Both the position numbers and the translations under genes were made by a program. Shown in pieces: positions 1 to 9,780 of a stretch of DNA of 41,750 bases. Positions within the stretch are counted from its first letter, which is position 1. Every line of letters begins with the position of its first letter. Location of the stretch: NCBI GenBank assembly GCA_001464385.1, contig LNFB01000336.1, positions 1 through 41,750 on the forward strand, read 5' to 3'. This stretch comes from Deltaproteobacteria bacterium Ga0077550. GTDB taxonomy: Bacteria; Myxococcota_A; Polyangia; Nannocystales; Nannocystaceae. The notes beneath the pieces were generated by a model. That model saw only the letters and a list, made by a program, of their open reading frames with translations. It ran no database searches and was not told the DNA's origin.

Positions 1-1
1 C

Positions 2-436
2 GAGGTGACGATCGATTTCTACGACTGGGCGTTCAACCCGCCGTACGCCCGCTGCGTCGCGGCCGGCGACGACCGGGCGATCGCCGCGTTGCGGGCGACG
101 TTCCTCGAGCACGGCGTGAACATGCTGCTGTGGTCCGACGCCGCCGGCCGGCAGATCTACGGGCGCCCGATCCCGCAGGTGTTGCTGCTGCACGCCGGCA
201 GCTTCGACGCCGAGATGATGGACGCGCTGCTGACCGCGTACGAACGCCAGGGCGTCGAGTGGATCACGCTCGACGAGGCCCTCGCCGATCCGGCGTACAC
301 CGATGTCCCGACCGAGGCGACGATCACCCAGGGCACGTTGCTCGACCTGATGATCGAGGCACGCGGCGCCGTCGCCCCGCCCCGGATGGGCCAGCCCGAC
401 GCGCTGCTGGACGCGCTGTGTCCGTCCCCGGCGTGA
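2..436 (+). CDS. Polysaccharide deacetylase-like protein, C-terminal part (5' end outside window)
   Basis: The reading frame is open at the window edge, so only the last 144 or so residues are present; the GTG at position 5 is probably internal. The segment with QVLLLHAGSFDAEMMDALL, followed by a 'GVEWITLDEAL' stretch and 'DPAY', matches the end of NodB-fold (carbohydrate esterase 4) polysaccharide deacetylases. There a beta strand ending in LLLHA is followed by a helix and a conserved 'F.sLdeAl.DP.Y' block. The metal-binding Asp/His motifs of the family would lie upstream and cannot be checked. The likely role is removal of acetyl or acyl groups from envelope or capsular polysaccharide. It converges on the beta-propeller lipoprotein gene, whose minus-strand frame stays open straight through this gene. 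Family-level call; the substrate is unknown. Confidence 0.6.
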   Translation, partial: EVTIDFYDWAFNPPYARCVAAGDDRAIAALRATFLEHGVNMLLWSDAAGRQIYGRPIPQVLLLHAGSFDAEMMDALLTAYERQGVEWITLDEALADPAYTDVPTEATITQGTLLDLMIEARGAVAPPRMGQPDALLDALCPSPA

Positions 437-440
437 GCTG

Positions 441-1981
441 CTACCCGACTCGGTGCCGCCGTCGTCGACCGTCGCGGGCGCCGACGGGGGTGTCGCCGCG
501 GGCGCGCCCGTGATCTGCACGTCGACGTAGTAGATGTCGCCCGGCACGCCGGTGAGGAACAGCGCGGTCTGGAAGTCGCCGTACGCGGCGCCGTTGCCCC
601 ACAGCGGGTTCGCCAACGCGCCGTCGAGCCCGCCTGCGATTTCCTCGACCTCGCTCATCTCGCCGAGGTCGTCCATGAACACGCGCAGCAGCCGGTTGGG
701 GCCGCCGTTGTTGTTGTCGACGGCGTAGAGGTTGCCGCAGACGTCCATGTTGAGCCCGTCGATCGCCCCGCCCAACGTGGTCACGAGCACGGCGGCGCCG
801 GGCGTGCCGTCCTCGGCCAGCGGGATGCGGAACAAATCGCCGTTGGCGTAGCTCACCGCGAACGCCAGCCTGCGCAGCGGATCGTAGTAGACGCCGTTGG
901 CCTGGTTGACCTGGGCGATCTCGATGCCGGCGCCGGGATCGGCGAGCGGGAAGCGACGCACGCTGTTGGCGGTGAAGTCGGTGAAGTACACGACGTCGTC
1001 GGGATCGACATAGATGCCGTTGGGGAAGCCGACCTGATCGACCAGCGTTTCGACCGAGCCGTCGGGGGCCATGCTCCGGAGCTCGCCGTCGTCGAGCTGC
1101 GCGAGGAGCAGGTCGCCCGTGCTCGCGAAGCGCAGGCCGAGGGTGCGGCTCGCGAACGTCGGAGACTCGACGAGCTCGCTGACGACGAAGCCCGGGTCGT
1201 CGACCATCCCGAGGGTCGCGCCCGTCACGTCGAGTCGCACGAGCCCGCCGCCGCTGCGGCCGACGAAGCCGCCGTGGCCGTCGGGCGCGAGATCCTCGGC
1301 GCCGCCCTCGTTCTCGGACACGAACCGGTTGCCGAGGCTGATGACGTCGTACGGCCCGCGGAACAGGCTGTCGCACTCGGGCGGGTAGTCGATCGGCTGC
1401 GGACCGGTGTCGTCGGTGGTCTCGGGCGGCGACGTGGTCAGCGTGGGATCGGTGCCGGTGTCGGCGACCGTGTCACCCGAGGTGTCGGCGACGGTGTCGG
1501 TCGGCTCGCCGATGAAGCGATCCAGCAGGCCGTAGAACTTCGACACCTCGACGTCGGTGCACTGCACCGCGCGCACCCCGGGCTCGACGCGACAGTCGTC
1601 GAGCGAGACCCAGGTGCCCTTGCCGCTGGCGAAGTCGCGCTCGGAGATGCGACCGATGTTCGCGTCGCCCGAGTCGTCGGGCAGCGCGCCGCGGTAGCTG
1701 AGCTGCGCGTCGTAGTTGAGGCGCAGCGGCGGGTCGACGAGGTAGGCCTCGCCGAAGATCTCCGGCGGCGCGTCCGTGGGCGTGATGCAGAAGCGCCGCG
1801 ACTCGTCGAGCGCCTCGGGCTGCAGCGCGATCGTCAGCACCGAGTCGTACGACTGCAGCAGCCCGCCGTCGCGATCGAGCGTGGCGCAGACCGTGCGGTC
1901 GTCGGACTTGCAGGCCGCGGCGGCGCACAGGACGAGGGCCGGGAGCGGCGCCGACCGCTGGAGGAGTCGCGTGCGCATCAT
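441..1981 (-). CDS. SMP-30/gluconolactonase-like beta-propeller lipoprotein (3' end unclear)
   Basis: The start is a double ATG at 1981 and 1978. Residues 1-25 form a basic, hydrophobic signal peptide ending in a lipobox-like AAAC, so export and lipid anchoring are likely. After a variable N-terminal half and a Thr/Asp/Pro-rich linker (about residues 165-200) comes a beta-propeller region with NHL/SMP-30-type blades, for example GFPNGIYVDPDDVVYFTDF and GAIDGLNMDVCGNLYAVDN. Ligand or lactone binding is possible, but no catalysis is assigned. Oddity: this frame has no stop before the window edge and runs antisense through the deacetylase gene. The nearest frame with a stop ends in TAG at 441-443, and one missing base in the G5 run at 486-490 would connect the two. 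I therefore place the probable end at 441, which is an inference. Confidence 0.6.
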
Positions 1982-2046
1982 CGAAGCGTCGCCCCTACCC
2001 TACCCGATCCTGGCCCGGCCCCGTCGCATCGCGGCAGCGGGGCGCG

Positions 2047-2493
2047 TCACGGCAGCGGATGGAACGGGGGCATGCCGGGATCGCAGGCGAGGCGCGCGGT
2101 GACGCGGAGCTCGCCGTCTGCACCCAGGGCGAGCTCGGTGCGACGGTGGGCACCGGCGCGGACGCGGCGATCCTCCCAGGGTCCACCGGCGACGCTCCAG
2201 GCCACGCGCAGGGCGCCCCCCTTGGTCGGCGCCACGGCGCACTCGCCCGGCAGCAGGGTCGCGCCGCCGACGTCGAACTCGACGGGGCGATCGGGCCGCG
2301 CCTGGACACAGACGACCGCGGGCCCGTCGTCGGCGCACACGCGCGCCGTGTCGCGCTCCCAGCCGCGCGTCGGGGCGCATGCGGCGAGCAGCAACGCGAG
2401 GGCCCACGCGCGGGCCGGCCCACGCGGCGCCCCTGTCGTCGGGGCCGGACCGTGGCAGACTGCCGGCAGGTGCGTGCACGTCGTCGCAATCAC
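2047..2493 (-). CDS. Small hypothetical lipoprotein
   Basis: This is a 148-residue protein if started at the GTG at 2493-2491. A hydrophobic run ending in LALLLAAC is a good lipobox, which places the mature N-terminal Cys at about residue 39. The n-region before it is unusually long, so the start could be wrong. The rest has mostly beta character with an even Cys count (CADDG, VVCVQ, GECAV, LACDP), compatible with an exported disulfide-bonded domain. I do not recognise the family. The gene is divergent from dciA and the two coding regions overlap at their 5' ends, so at least one of the two starts may lie further inside. Codon use (G/C at third positions) supports this frame. Confidence 0.5.
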   Translation of the reverse strand: MIATTCTHLPAVCHGPAPTTGAPRGPARAWALALLLAACAPTRGWERDTARVCADDGPAVVCVQARPDRPVEFDVGGATLLPGECAVAPTKGGALRVAWSVAGGPWEDRRVRAGAHRRTELALGADGELRVTARLACDPGMPPFHPLP

Positions 2494-2955
2494 GGGCGCA
2501 GTGTCCCGGCCGCCGAGCTCGCCGACAAGGCGCTGCGGGCGATCGTGCCGGCGGACCGTCTGCGCCTCGTGCGGGTGCAGATCGCCTGGGCCGACGCCCT
2601 GCCCGCGCGGCTGCTGCGGGTCGCAAGCCCGGTCGCGATCGACGATCACACCCTGGTCGTCCACGTCGCCGACAACCAGTGGTTGCACGAGCTGCAGTAC
2701 CTGCGCAGCGATCTGCTCGACCGCATCCGCGAGGCGATCCCCGACGGCGGCGTGACGCAGCTGCGCATGCGCGTCGGCGAGGTCGCACCGATCGAGAAGC
2801 CAGAGCCGCCGCCGCCGGTGCAGCAGCGCCCGGTGCTGTCGCTGCAGCCGGCGACGGACACGCTGGAGGCGATCGCGTCGATCCCCGACGACGGGCTGCG
2901 GGATGTCATCGCGACGGCGAGGCAGGCGCTCACGCGGCTCGGTCGCGACGTCTAG
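2470..2955 (+). CDS. dciA: DciA-like protein (DUF721), replicative helicase operator
   Basis: This 161-residue protein carries the DUF721 core at about residues 10-75. A 'ADKALRAIVPADRL' helix is followed by a 'VQIAWADALPARLLRV' helix-strand, then a 'DDHTLVVHVADNQWLHEL' beta-hairpin with the characteristic W-x-x-E/H-L, then an amphipathic helix. DciA is the ancestral bacterial partner that loads DnaB-type helicase where DnaC/DnaI is absent. The remainder is a Pro-rich linker (EPPPPVQQRP) and a C-terminal helix, as is common for DciA. GTG at 2470 is the only good in-frame start that keeps the whole domain; the sequence CAGACT lies 8 nt before it. The TAG stop overlaps the trpA stop by 4 bp (convergent). 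Confidence 0.72.
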   Translation: MRARRRNHGRSVPAAELADKALRAIVPADRLRLVRVQIAWADALPARLLRVASPVAIDDHTLVVHVADNQWLHELQYLRSDLLDRIREAIPDGGVTQLRMRVGEVAPIEKPEPPPPVQQRPVLSLQPATDTLEAIASIPDDGLRDVIATARQALTRLGRDV

Positions 2956-3748
2956 CGCACCGTCGCGGCCCGCAGCGCCGCGACCGCCTCGGCCAGCTCG
3001 GCCGTGCCGCGGTGCGCCGCCTCGACCAGCGCGCTGCCGACGACCACGCCGTCCGCGAGCCTCGCGATCCGGCGGGCGTCGTCGGGCGTGCGCACGCCGA
3101 AGCCCGCCGCGATCGGTAGGTCGGTGCTCGCGCGCAGGGCCGCGAGCTGCTCGGCGAGCGCGGCCTCGTCGGCGCCGCCGAGGGTCGCCCCGGTGACGCC
3201 GCGCAGCGTGATCGCGTAGACGAAGCCGGTCGCGTCGGCGCAGATGGCCGCGCGGCGGGACGCGGTGGTCGTCGGGGCCGACAGGCCGATCCAGTGCACG
3301 TTCGCCGCGACCAACGGCGCGCGGAGCAGCGCGGCGTGCTCGGGCGGCAGATCCACGATCAGCACGCCGTCGAGCCCCACCGCGACCGCGCGCTCGACCA
3401 GCGACGGGGTCGCCTGGGTCAGGCGCAGCAGCGGGTTGGTGTAGCCGAACAGGACGACGGGCGTGGCGTGGGTGCGGCGGAACTCCGCGAGCAGCTCGAG
3501 CACGCCCGAGGCGGTCGCACCGGCCGCGAGCGCGCGCACCATCGCGGCCTGGATCGCGGTGCCGTCGGCGCTGGGATCCGAGAACGGCACGCCGAGCTCG
3601 ATCACGTCGGCGCCCGCGTCCGCGGCCGCGCACAGGCACGCCAGCGAGTGCTCGCGCCCGCCGTCGAACGCGGTGAGGTACACGACCAGCGCCGCGCGCC
3701 CCTGCGACCTCGCCTGTGCGAAGGCCTCGGCGATGCGATCGGGCCGGC

Positions 3749-3752
<4 letters not shown>
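2952..3752 (-). CDS. trpA: Tryptophan synthase alpha subunit
   Basis: This 266-residue protein cleaves indole-3-glycerol phosphate to indole and glyceraldehyde 3-phosphate, passing indole to TrpB. It is a TIM barrel of standard length. The hallmark IELGVPFSDPSADG is present with the catalytic pair Glu52 and Asp63. Downstream blocks VLFGYTNPLL, GVLIVDLPPEH, FVYAITLRGVTG and IAAGFGVRTPDDA (phosphate-binding end) are all present. One deviation: the usual 'LTAGDP' after strand 1 reads LTAFDGG. The ATG at 3752 overlaps the trpB stop by 4 nt (ATGA), so the two are translationally coupled. It is the last gene of the operon and shares 4 bp at its stop with the convergent dciA. Confidence 0.95.
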
Positions 3753-4969
<1,217 letters not shown>

Positions 4970-4978
4970 GCCGTGAAG

Positions 4979-5614
4979 TTAGCGCAGGTTCGGCGTTCGG
5001 TCGCAGATCGATCGCAGCGCGGCGATCTTCGCCCGCGACTTCTCGCCCGGCACGCCGTCCTCCGCGCCGCTGGCGACGTCGATGCCGTGGGGCGCGACGC
5101 AGTCGATCGCCCGCGCCGCGTTGCCGGGATCGAGGCCGCCGGCGAGCCACACCGGCACGGGCGCGAGCGTAGCCCGGGCCTGCGCGGCCCAGTCCCAGTC
5201 GTGCACGACGCCCCGGCCACCGAAGCCCGGGACCGCGGCGTCGAGGAGGATCCACCGCGGTGCCCCCAGCGCGGCCAGGCCCGCGAGCGGCGGGGTCCCG
5301 CGGACGACCCGCACGTGCGGCGCGGACAATCGCGGGTAGCACGACGCGTCGCGCGTGCCGTGGAGCTGCACCGCGTCGAGCCGCAGCGCCGCCACGATCG
5401 CGTCGAGCTCGTCCTCGTCGGGATCGACGACGACCGCCACGACGGCCGGCCCCGGGGTCGACACCCGCTCGACGAGCGCCACCGCGACGTCGAGCGCCAC
5501 GCCGCGCGGCGATCCGCGCCAGAGGTTGATCCCGATCGCGTCGACGCCCAACTCGCAGCAGGCGTCGATGTCCTGCGGGCGCGTGACGCCGCAGATCTTC
5601 AGCGCGCAGGGCAC
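4979..5614 (-). CDS. trpF: Phosphoribosylanthranilate isomerase
   Basis: This 211-residue (beta/alpha)8 barrel performs the Amadori rearrangement of phosphoribosylanthranilate to CdRP. The start LKICGVTRPQD carries the catalytic Cys8 of the KICG motif. GVDAIGIN, VQLHG and VPVWLAGGLDPGNA (containing the second catalytic acid, Asp) follow, and GIDVASGAED forms the phosphate-binding end. It starts at GTG 5614, one nucleotide past the trpC stop, so coupling is likely. It is separate from trpC, unlike the fused trpCF of enterobacteria. Confidence 0.95.
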   Translation of the reverse strand: MPCALKICGVTRPQDIDACCELGVDAIGINLWRGSPRGVALDVAVALVERVSTPGPAVVAVVVDPDEDELDAIVAALRLDAVQLHGTRDASCYPRLSAPHVRVVRGTPPLAGLAALGAPRWILLDAAVPGFGGRGVVHDWDWAAQARATLAPVPVWLAGGLDPGNAARAIDCVAPHGIDVASGAEDGVPGEKSRAKIAALRSICDRTPNLR

Positions 5615-5615
5615 G

Positions 5616-6419
5616 TCACTGCACCGCGCCGATCCACTCGGCGAGCGCCGCCCCGGGATCCTCGGACGACATCAGCGCCGAGCCGACCAGCACGGCGTCG
5701 ACGCCGGCGTCGAGCAGGCGCTTCAGATCGTCGGGGCTGTTCACGCCGCTCTCGGCGACGTAGAGGAAACCCGCCGGGACGGCGCGGCGGAGATCGATCG
5801 CGCGCTGCAGATCGACCGCGAACGTCCGCAGGTCGCGGGCGTTGCCGCCGACGATGCGCGCCCCCGCCGAGAGCGCCCGGTCGACCTCGTGCGCGTCGTG
5901 GGCCTCGCACAGCACGTGCATCCCGATGCCGTGGGCGAACTCCAGCAGCGGCCGCAGCTGCGGCGGTGGCAGGGCCGCGACGATGAGCAGCACCGCCGAC
6001 GCGCCGGCGCGGCGCGCCTCGAGGATCTGCCGCCGGTCGAGGACGAAGTCCTTGCAGAGCACCGGCACCGACAGCACGCCCGCCGCGCGGCGCACGTCCT
6101 CCATCGTGCCGCCGAAATGACTGTCGGCCAGCACGCTCACCGCCACCGCGCCGGCGGCCTGGTAACCGGAGACCGTCGCGACCAGGTCGGCGTCCTCGCG
6201 GATCGGCCCGAGCGACGGCGACGCGCGCTTGAACTCGGCGATGATCCGCGGGCGCGCCGGGGCCCGCAGCGCCGCCGCGAAGTCGCGGCACGGCCCGAGG
6301 GACGCGAGCTCCGCCTGGAGCTGCGCGTCGGTCCAGTTGGTCCGCTCGTGGCGGCCCGTCGCCAGCGCTGCCCGCTTGGCCGCCAGGATCTTGTCCAGAT
6401 AGGTGGTCGCGTCGCCCAT
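5616..6419 (-). CDS. trpC: Indole-3-glycerol phosphate synthase
   Basis: This 267-residue protein closes the indole ring from CdRP. Conserved blocks in order are YLDKILAAKR (N-terminal helix), IIAEFKRASPSLGPI (catalytic Glu/Lys), ADSHFGG, VPVLCKDFVLD (catalytic Lys), GGNARDLRTFAVDL, AESGVNSPDDL and GVDAVLVGSALM. I chose ATG at 6419 because family proteins begin just before the DKIL helix. A GTG at 6494 would add 25 residues with no family match (MKNGCTRPAS). The gap to trpD of about 100 bp is the only real spacer in this operon and contains a dyad. One nucleotide separates it from trpF. Confidence 0.93.
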   Translation of the reverse strand: MGDATTYLDKILAAKRAALATGRHERTNWTDAQLQAELASLGPCRDFAAALRAPARPRIIAEFKRASPSLGPIREDADLVATVSGYQAAGAVAVSVLADSHFGGTMEDVRRAAGVLSVPVLCKDFVLDRRQILEARRAGASAVLLIVAALPPPQLRPLLEFAHGIGMHVLCEAHDAHEVDRALSAGARIVGGNARDLRTFAVDLQRAIDLRRAVPAGFLYVAESGVNSPDDLKRLLDAGVDAVLVGSALMSSEDPGAALAEWIGAVQ

Positions 6420-6479
6420 GGCCGGTCGCCCCGCCGTCGGCTCCGGGGCCCCGAAGACATACCAGGACGCGGGCCGCGT

Positions 6480-6530
6480 GCAGCCGTTTTTCACGCCGAC
6501 CGCCCGCGTGGACCAAGGTGCTACGGCTGC
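6480..6530 (-). promoter_or_regulatory. Inverted repeat in the trpD-trpC spacer
   Basis: GCAGCCGT (6480-6487) and ACGGCTGC (6523-6530) are perfect 8-bp arms enclosing 35 nt. The enclosed part has a smaller CACGC/GCGTG pair. On the mRNA the first arm overlaps the trpD stop codon. The element could be an intercistronic mRNA structure, a processing site or a weak attenuator. It has no U-run after the second arm, so a classic terminator is unlikely. Confidence 0.35.
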
Positions 6531-7588
6531 GCGTCCTGGCTGCGCGCGGCGAGATCGGCAAGCCGCGAGCGCGCGCGGCCGTCGTCCAGCACGGCGCCGA
6601 TCTCCCGCGCGTAGCCAGGGAGATCGACCCAGTCGCCGTCACGGGCAGCGAGCAGCGCCAGGGCCCCGGACCACTGCACCGCCGTGCGGTACGGCCCGGC
6701 CTCGCCCTCGACCAGCCGGAGCAGCGCGCCGGCGTTGCCGAGGGGATGGTCGTCGTCGAGCGCGGCGATCGGCACCGTCGGCAGCTCGGCGTCGGCGGGG
6801 CGGACCACGTGCTCGCTGAGGACGCCGGCCCGCCACTGCCACACGAGCGTCTCGCCCTCGCAGCTCGCGTCGTCGATCCCCGGCGGCGCGTCGCTGGCGG
6901 CAGCGACCCCCGAGCGGAAGCCGTGGACGACGAGCACCCGCGTGCTGCCGAGCTCGCCGAGGGCCGCCGCGAGATCGCGGCAGCGCCGGGGATCGTACAC
7001 ACCGAGGAGCTGACGGCGCGCCCCCGCCGGGTTGCACAGCGGGCCGAGCAGGTTGAACAGCGTGCGGAACGGCAGCGCCCGACGCGGCCCCGCGGCGTGG
7101 CGCATCGCGGGGTGCAGCGCGGGCGCGTAGAGGAACGCCAGCCCGAACTCGTCGAGCATCGCGCCGAGGACGGCGGGCGGGGTCTCGAGCGACACGCCGA
7201 GGTGTTCGAGCACGTCCGCGCTGCCGCTGCGGCTGGTGATCGCCCGGTTGCCGTGCTTCGCCACCGGCACGCCACAGGCCGACACCGCGATCGCGACGGC
7301 GGTCGACACGTTCACGCGCGGCACGCCGCTGCCGCCGGTGCCGCAGGTGTCGAGCAGCTCGTCGTGCCGCGAGACCACGGGGATCACCGCCTCGCGCATC
7401 GCCGTGGCCGCGCCGACGATCTCGGCGAGACACTCGCCCTTGGCCGCCAGGCCCATGAGCAGCGCGCCGATCTGCGCCGGATCGCAGGCGTCGGCCATGA
7501 TCGATCGCATGACGTCGGCCATCGTGGCCGCGTCGAGGTCCTCGCGGCGACGCAGACGATCGAGCGCCTCGCGGATGATGTCGCTCAT
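6521..7588 (-). CDS. trpD: Anthranilate phosphoribosyltransferase
   Basis: This 355-residue protein transfers phosphoribosyl from PRPP to anthranilate. The N-terminal helical domain (IREALDRLRRREDLDAATM) and the PRPP-binding signature LLDTCGTGGSG are present. These are followed by NVSTAVAIAVSACGVPVAKHGNR, SGSADVLEHLG, and the DE-type metal region FAYAPALHP-like (FLYAPALHPAM). RTLFNLLGPLCNPAGA is also intact. The ATG at 7588 lies inside the trpG stop (ATGA overlap), indicating coupling. Standard length; not fused to trpG. Confidence 0.95.
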   Translation of the reverse strand: MSDIIREALDRLRRREDLDAATMADVMRSIMADACDPAQIGALLMGLAAKGECLAEIVGAATAMREAVIPVVSRHDELLDTCGTGGSGVPRVNVSTAVAIAVSACGVPVAKHGNRAITSRSGSADVLEHLGVSLETPPAVLGAMLDEFGLAFLYAPALHPAMRHAAGPRRALPFRTLFNLLGPLCNPAGARRQLLGVYDPRRCRDLAAALGELGSTRVLVVHGFRSGVAAASDAPPGIDDASCEGETLVWQWRAGVLSEHVVRPADAELPTVPIAALDDDHPLGNAGALLRLVEGEAGPYRTAVQWSGALALLAARDGDWVDLPGYAREIGAVLDDGRARSRLADLAARSQDAQP

Positions 7589-8268
7589 GGGGTCCCCCGC
7601 ATCGCCAGGAACGTCCGCAGCAGATCGTGGCCGTGCTCGCTCAGGATCGACTCGGGGTGGAACTGCACGCCGTGCACCGCGAAGCTGCGGTGGCGCACAC
7701 CCATCAGCTCGCCCTCGGGCGTGCGCGCGTTGGCGACGAGCGCCGCGGGCAGCGTGTCTTCGTCCGCGATGAGGCTGTGGTAGCGCGTCGCCGCGAACGG
7801 CGACGGCAGCCCGGCGAACACGCCCGTGCCGTCGTGCACGATGGGCGAGGTCTTGCCGTGCATGATCCGCGGCGCGCGGCCGACCCGGGCGCCGAGCACC
7901 TCGCACAGGGTCTGGTGCCCCAGGCACACCCCGAGCAGCGGCACGGCGCCAGTGGCCGCGAGCCGCTCGCACAGCCCGCGGCACACGCCGCTGTCCGCGG
8001 GCGTGCCCGGCCCCGGGGACAGCACCACGTGCGTCGGATCGAGCGCGAGCACGCCGTCGGTGTCGAGGGCGTCGTTGCGCACGACCTCGACGGTGGCCCC
8101 GAGCTCGAGCAGGTACTGCACGAGGTTGAACGTGAACGAGTCGTAGTTGTCGATCATCACGACGCGCGGGGTCGTACCCCGCGGGCTCGTACCGCGCGCG
8201 GTGGCGGTGGCGCCGATGTCGACGCCGGTCGGTGCGTACGTGGTCACGGTGCGCGGGGTCTCGCTCAT
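7585..8268 (-). CDS. trpG: Anthranilate synthase component II (glutamine amidotransferase)
   Basis: This 227-residue class I glutamine amidotransferase supplies ammonia to TrpE. Motifs seen are VVMIDNYDSFTFNLVQYL (start of the domain), VLSPGPGTP (oxyanion strand), LLGVCLGHQTL with the nucleophile Cys, and VQFHPESI with the catalytic His/Glu. The ATG at 8268 gives about 36 residues before MIDNYDSF, which most TrpG proteins lack; this extension contains the near-repeat RGTSPRGTTPR. A shorter form starting at the VVM codons is possible. The ATG overlaps the trpE stop (ATGA) and its own stop overlaps trpD. Confidence 0.93.
   Translation of the reverse strand: MSETPRTVTTYAPTGVDIGATATARGTSPRGTTPRVVMIDNYDSFTFNLVQYLLELGATVEVVRNDALDTDGVLALDPTHVVLSPGPGTPADSGVCRGLCERLAATGAVPLLGVCLGHQTLCEVLGARVGRAPRIMHGKTSPIVHDGTGVFAGLPSPFAATRYHSLIADEDTLPAALVANARTPEGELMGVRHRSFAVHGVQFHPESILSEHGHDLLRTFLAMRGTP
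8165..8183. promoter_or_regulatory. Perfect hairpin just upstream of the MIDNYDSF codons of trpG
   Basis: CGCGGGGT (8165-8172) and ACCCCGCG (8176-8183) pair perfectly with a 3-nt loop. The hairpin falls in the codons for the non-conserved N-terminal extension of TrpG. It could influence translation of trpG, or simply reflect the repeated Arg-Gly-Thr codons. Confidence 0.35.
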
Positions 8269-9780
8269 GGCAGCGCTCCCTCGGCCCGCGCGCCGCGAGC
8301 GAGCTCGACCGCGCGGAGCACCGCGCTGGCCTTCGCGTGGCACTCGGCGTCCTCGGCGTCGGGCACCGAGTCGTAGACGATGCCGCTGCCGGCCTGCACG
8401 CGCAGCGTGTCGCCGCGGGCAACGAGCGAGCGGATGCAGATCGCGAAGTCGGCCCCGCCGTCGTAGCCGAGGTAGCCGACCGCGCCGCCGTACCAGCCGC
8501 GGGGCCCGGCCTCGAGCGCGTCGATGAGCTGCAGCGCGCGGACCTTCGGCGCGCCCGAGAGCGTCCCCGCGGGGAACGCCGCCAGCAATGCGTCGAGGGC
8601 GGTGGCGCCGTCGCGGAGCGTCGCGCGGACCTCCGAGACCAGGTGCATCACCCGACTGTAGCGCTCGACGACGAAGGACTCGTGGACGCGGACGGTGCCG
8701 CCCTCGGCGATGCGCCCCAGATCGTTGCGACCGAGGTCGATGAGCATGAGGTGCTCGGCGCGCTCCTTGGGATCGGCGAGCAGCTCGGCCTGCAGCGCGA
8801 GGTCCTCGGCCTCGTCGCGCCCGCGCCCGCGCGTGCCCGCGATCGGCCGCAGCGTGACGGTGCGATCGCGATCGACCCGCACCAACACCTCGGGCGACGC
8901 CCCGACGAGCGTGGCCGCGGGCGTCTGCACCGCGTACATGTACGGCGCCGGGTTGGTCGATCGCAGCACGCGGTAGACGTCGAGGGGATCGAGGCCGGCC
9001 CGGGCCTGCTCGTACGCCTGCGAGAGCACGACCTGGAACACGTCGCCGGCGCGGATGTGGTCCTTCGCGACCGCGATCGCGTCGAGGTGGCGCTGTCGCG
9101 TCCACGGCGGCGCGGGCTCGGGACGCACCGCGATCGCGGGGTCGGGCGGCAGCGTGAGGCGCTCGAGACCGGCCTCGCCGCCGTGGGCCCGCATCAGCGC
9201 CGCGATGCGATCCGCGGCGGCCTGCCGCGCCGCATCGACGCCGCCGTCGATCGCGGGGATCGCCGCCGCGATCACGAAGCGCCGCTGCGTCAGCGCGTCG
9301 AAGGCGACGACGAGATCGGTCGCGCACAGATCGAGGACCGGGGGCACCGATGCGCCCGCGTGGTGCGGCGGCGCGGGCAGGCGCTCGATCGCCCGCACCA
9401 GATCGTGGCCCCACACGCCCACGAGTCCGCCCCAGAACGGCGGCAGCTCGGGTCGAGGCTCGGCGCGCAGCGCCTCGAGCGCCCTGGGCGGGCGCGGTCG
9501 CTGGGACGCGGGCCCCGGTGTCGGTCTGTACGCGCAGGCCGTCCTCGCCCAGCGTGCCGACCAGGCGCGCGCGGCCGCCGACGCCGACGAAGCTGTAGCG
9601 GGCCCAGCGTTCGCCGCCGGTGACGCTCTCGAGCAGGAACGCCGACCGCTCGGCCGCGCGCGCCCGCGCGAAGCACGACAGCGGCGTGTCGGCGTCCGCG
9701 ATCCACTCGCACCACACCGGCACGAGCGGGGCGTGCTCGGCCAGGCGGCGGAAGCGATCGGGGTCGGGGTGGACGCGCAC
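8265..9780 (-). CDS. trpE: Anthranilate synthase component I (frame broken near 9482-9484)
   Basis: TrpE makes anthranilate from chorismate and ammonia. The N-terminal part is read from GTG 9780: RVHPDPDRFRRLAEHAPLVP, then FLLESVTGGERWARYSFVG, a TrpE hallmark for tryptophan-binding feedback. The rest is in another frame: PPFWGGLVGVWGHDLVRAIE, HIRAGDVFQVVLSQ, LRPIAGTRGRGRDEAED, DLGRNDLGRI, GTLSGAPKVRALQLID and QAGSGIVYDS (chorismate site). Removing one base, for example from the CCC at 9482-9484, joins them as a full TrpE of about 505 residues. This could be a consensus error or a real inactivation; the intact remaining operon favours an error. It is the first gene of the operon, with TAGACT (minus) 11 nt before the start, so no leader peptide can fit. 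Confidence 0.88.

Noticed and set aside
1274..2755. Plus-strand 493-residue frame across 1274-2755
   Set aside because: It is antisense to the beta-propeller lipoprotein and has no recognisable domain; the minus frame has clear SMP-30-like strands.
6420..6494. Longer TrpC starting at 6494
   Set aside because: The extra 25 residues have no family resemblance and ATG 6419 matches the usual N-terminus.
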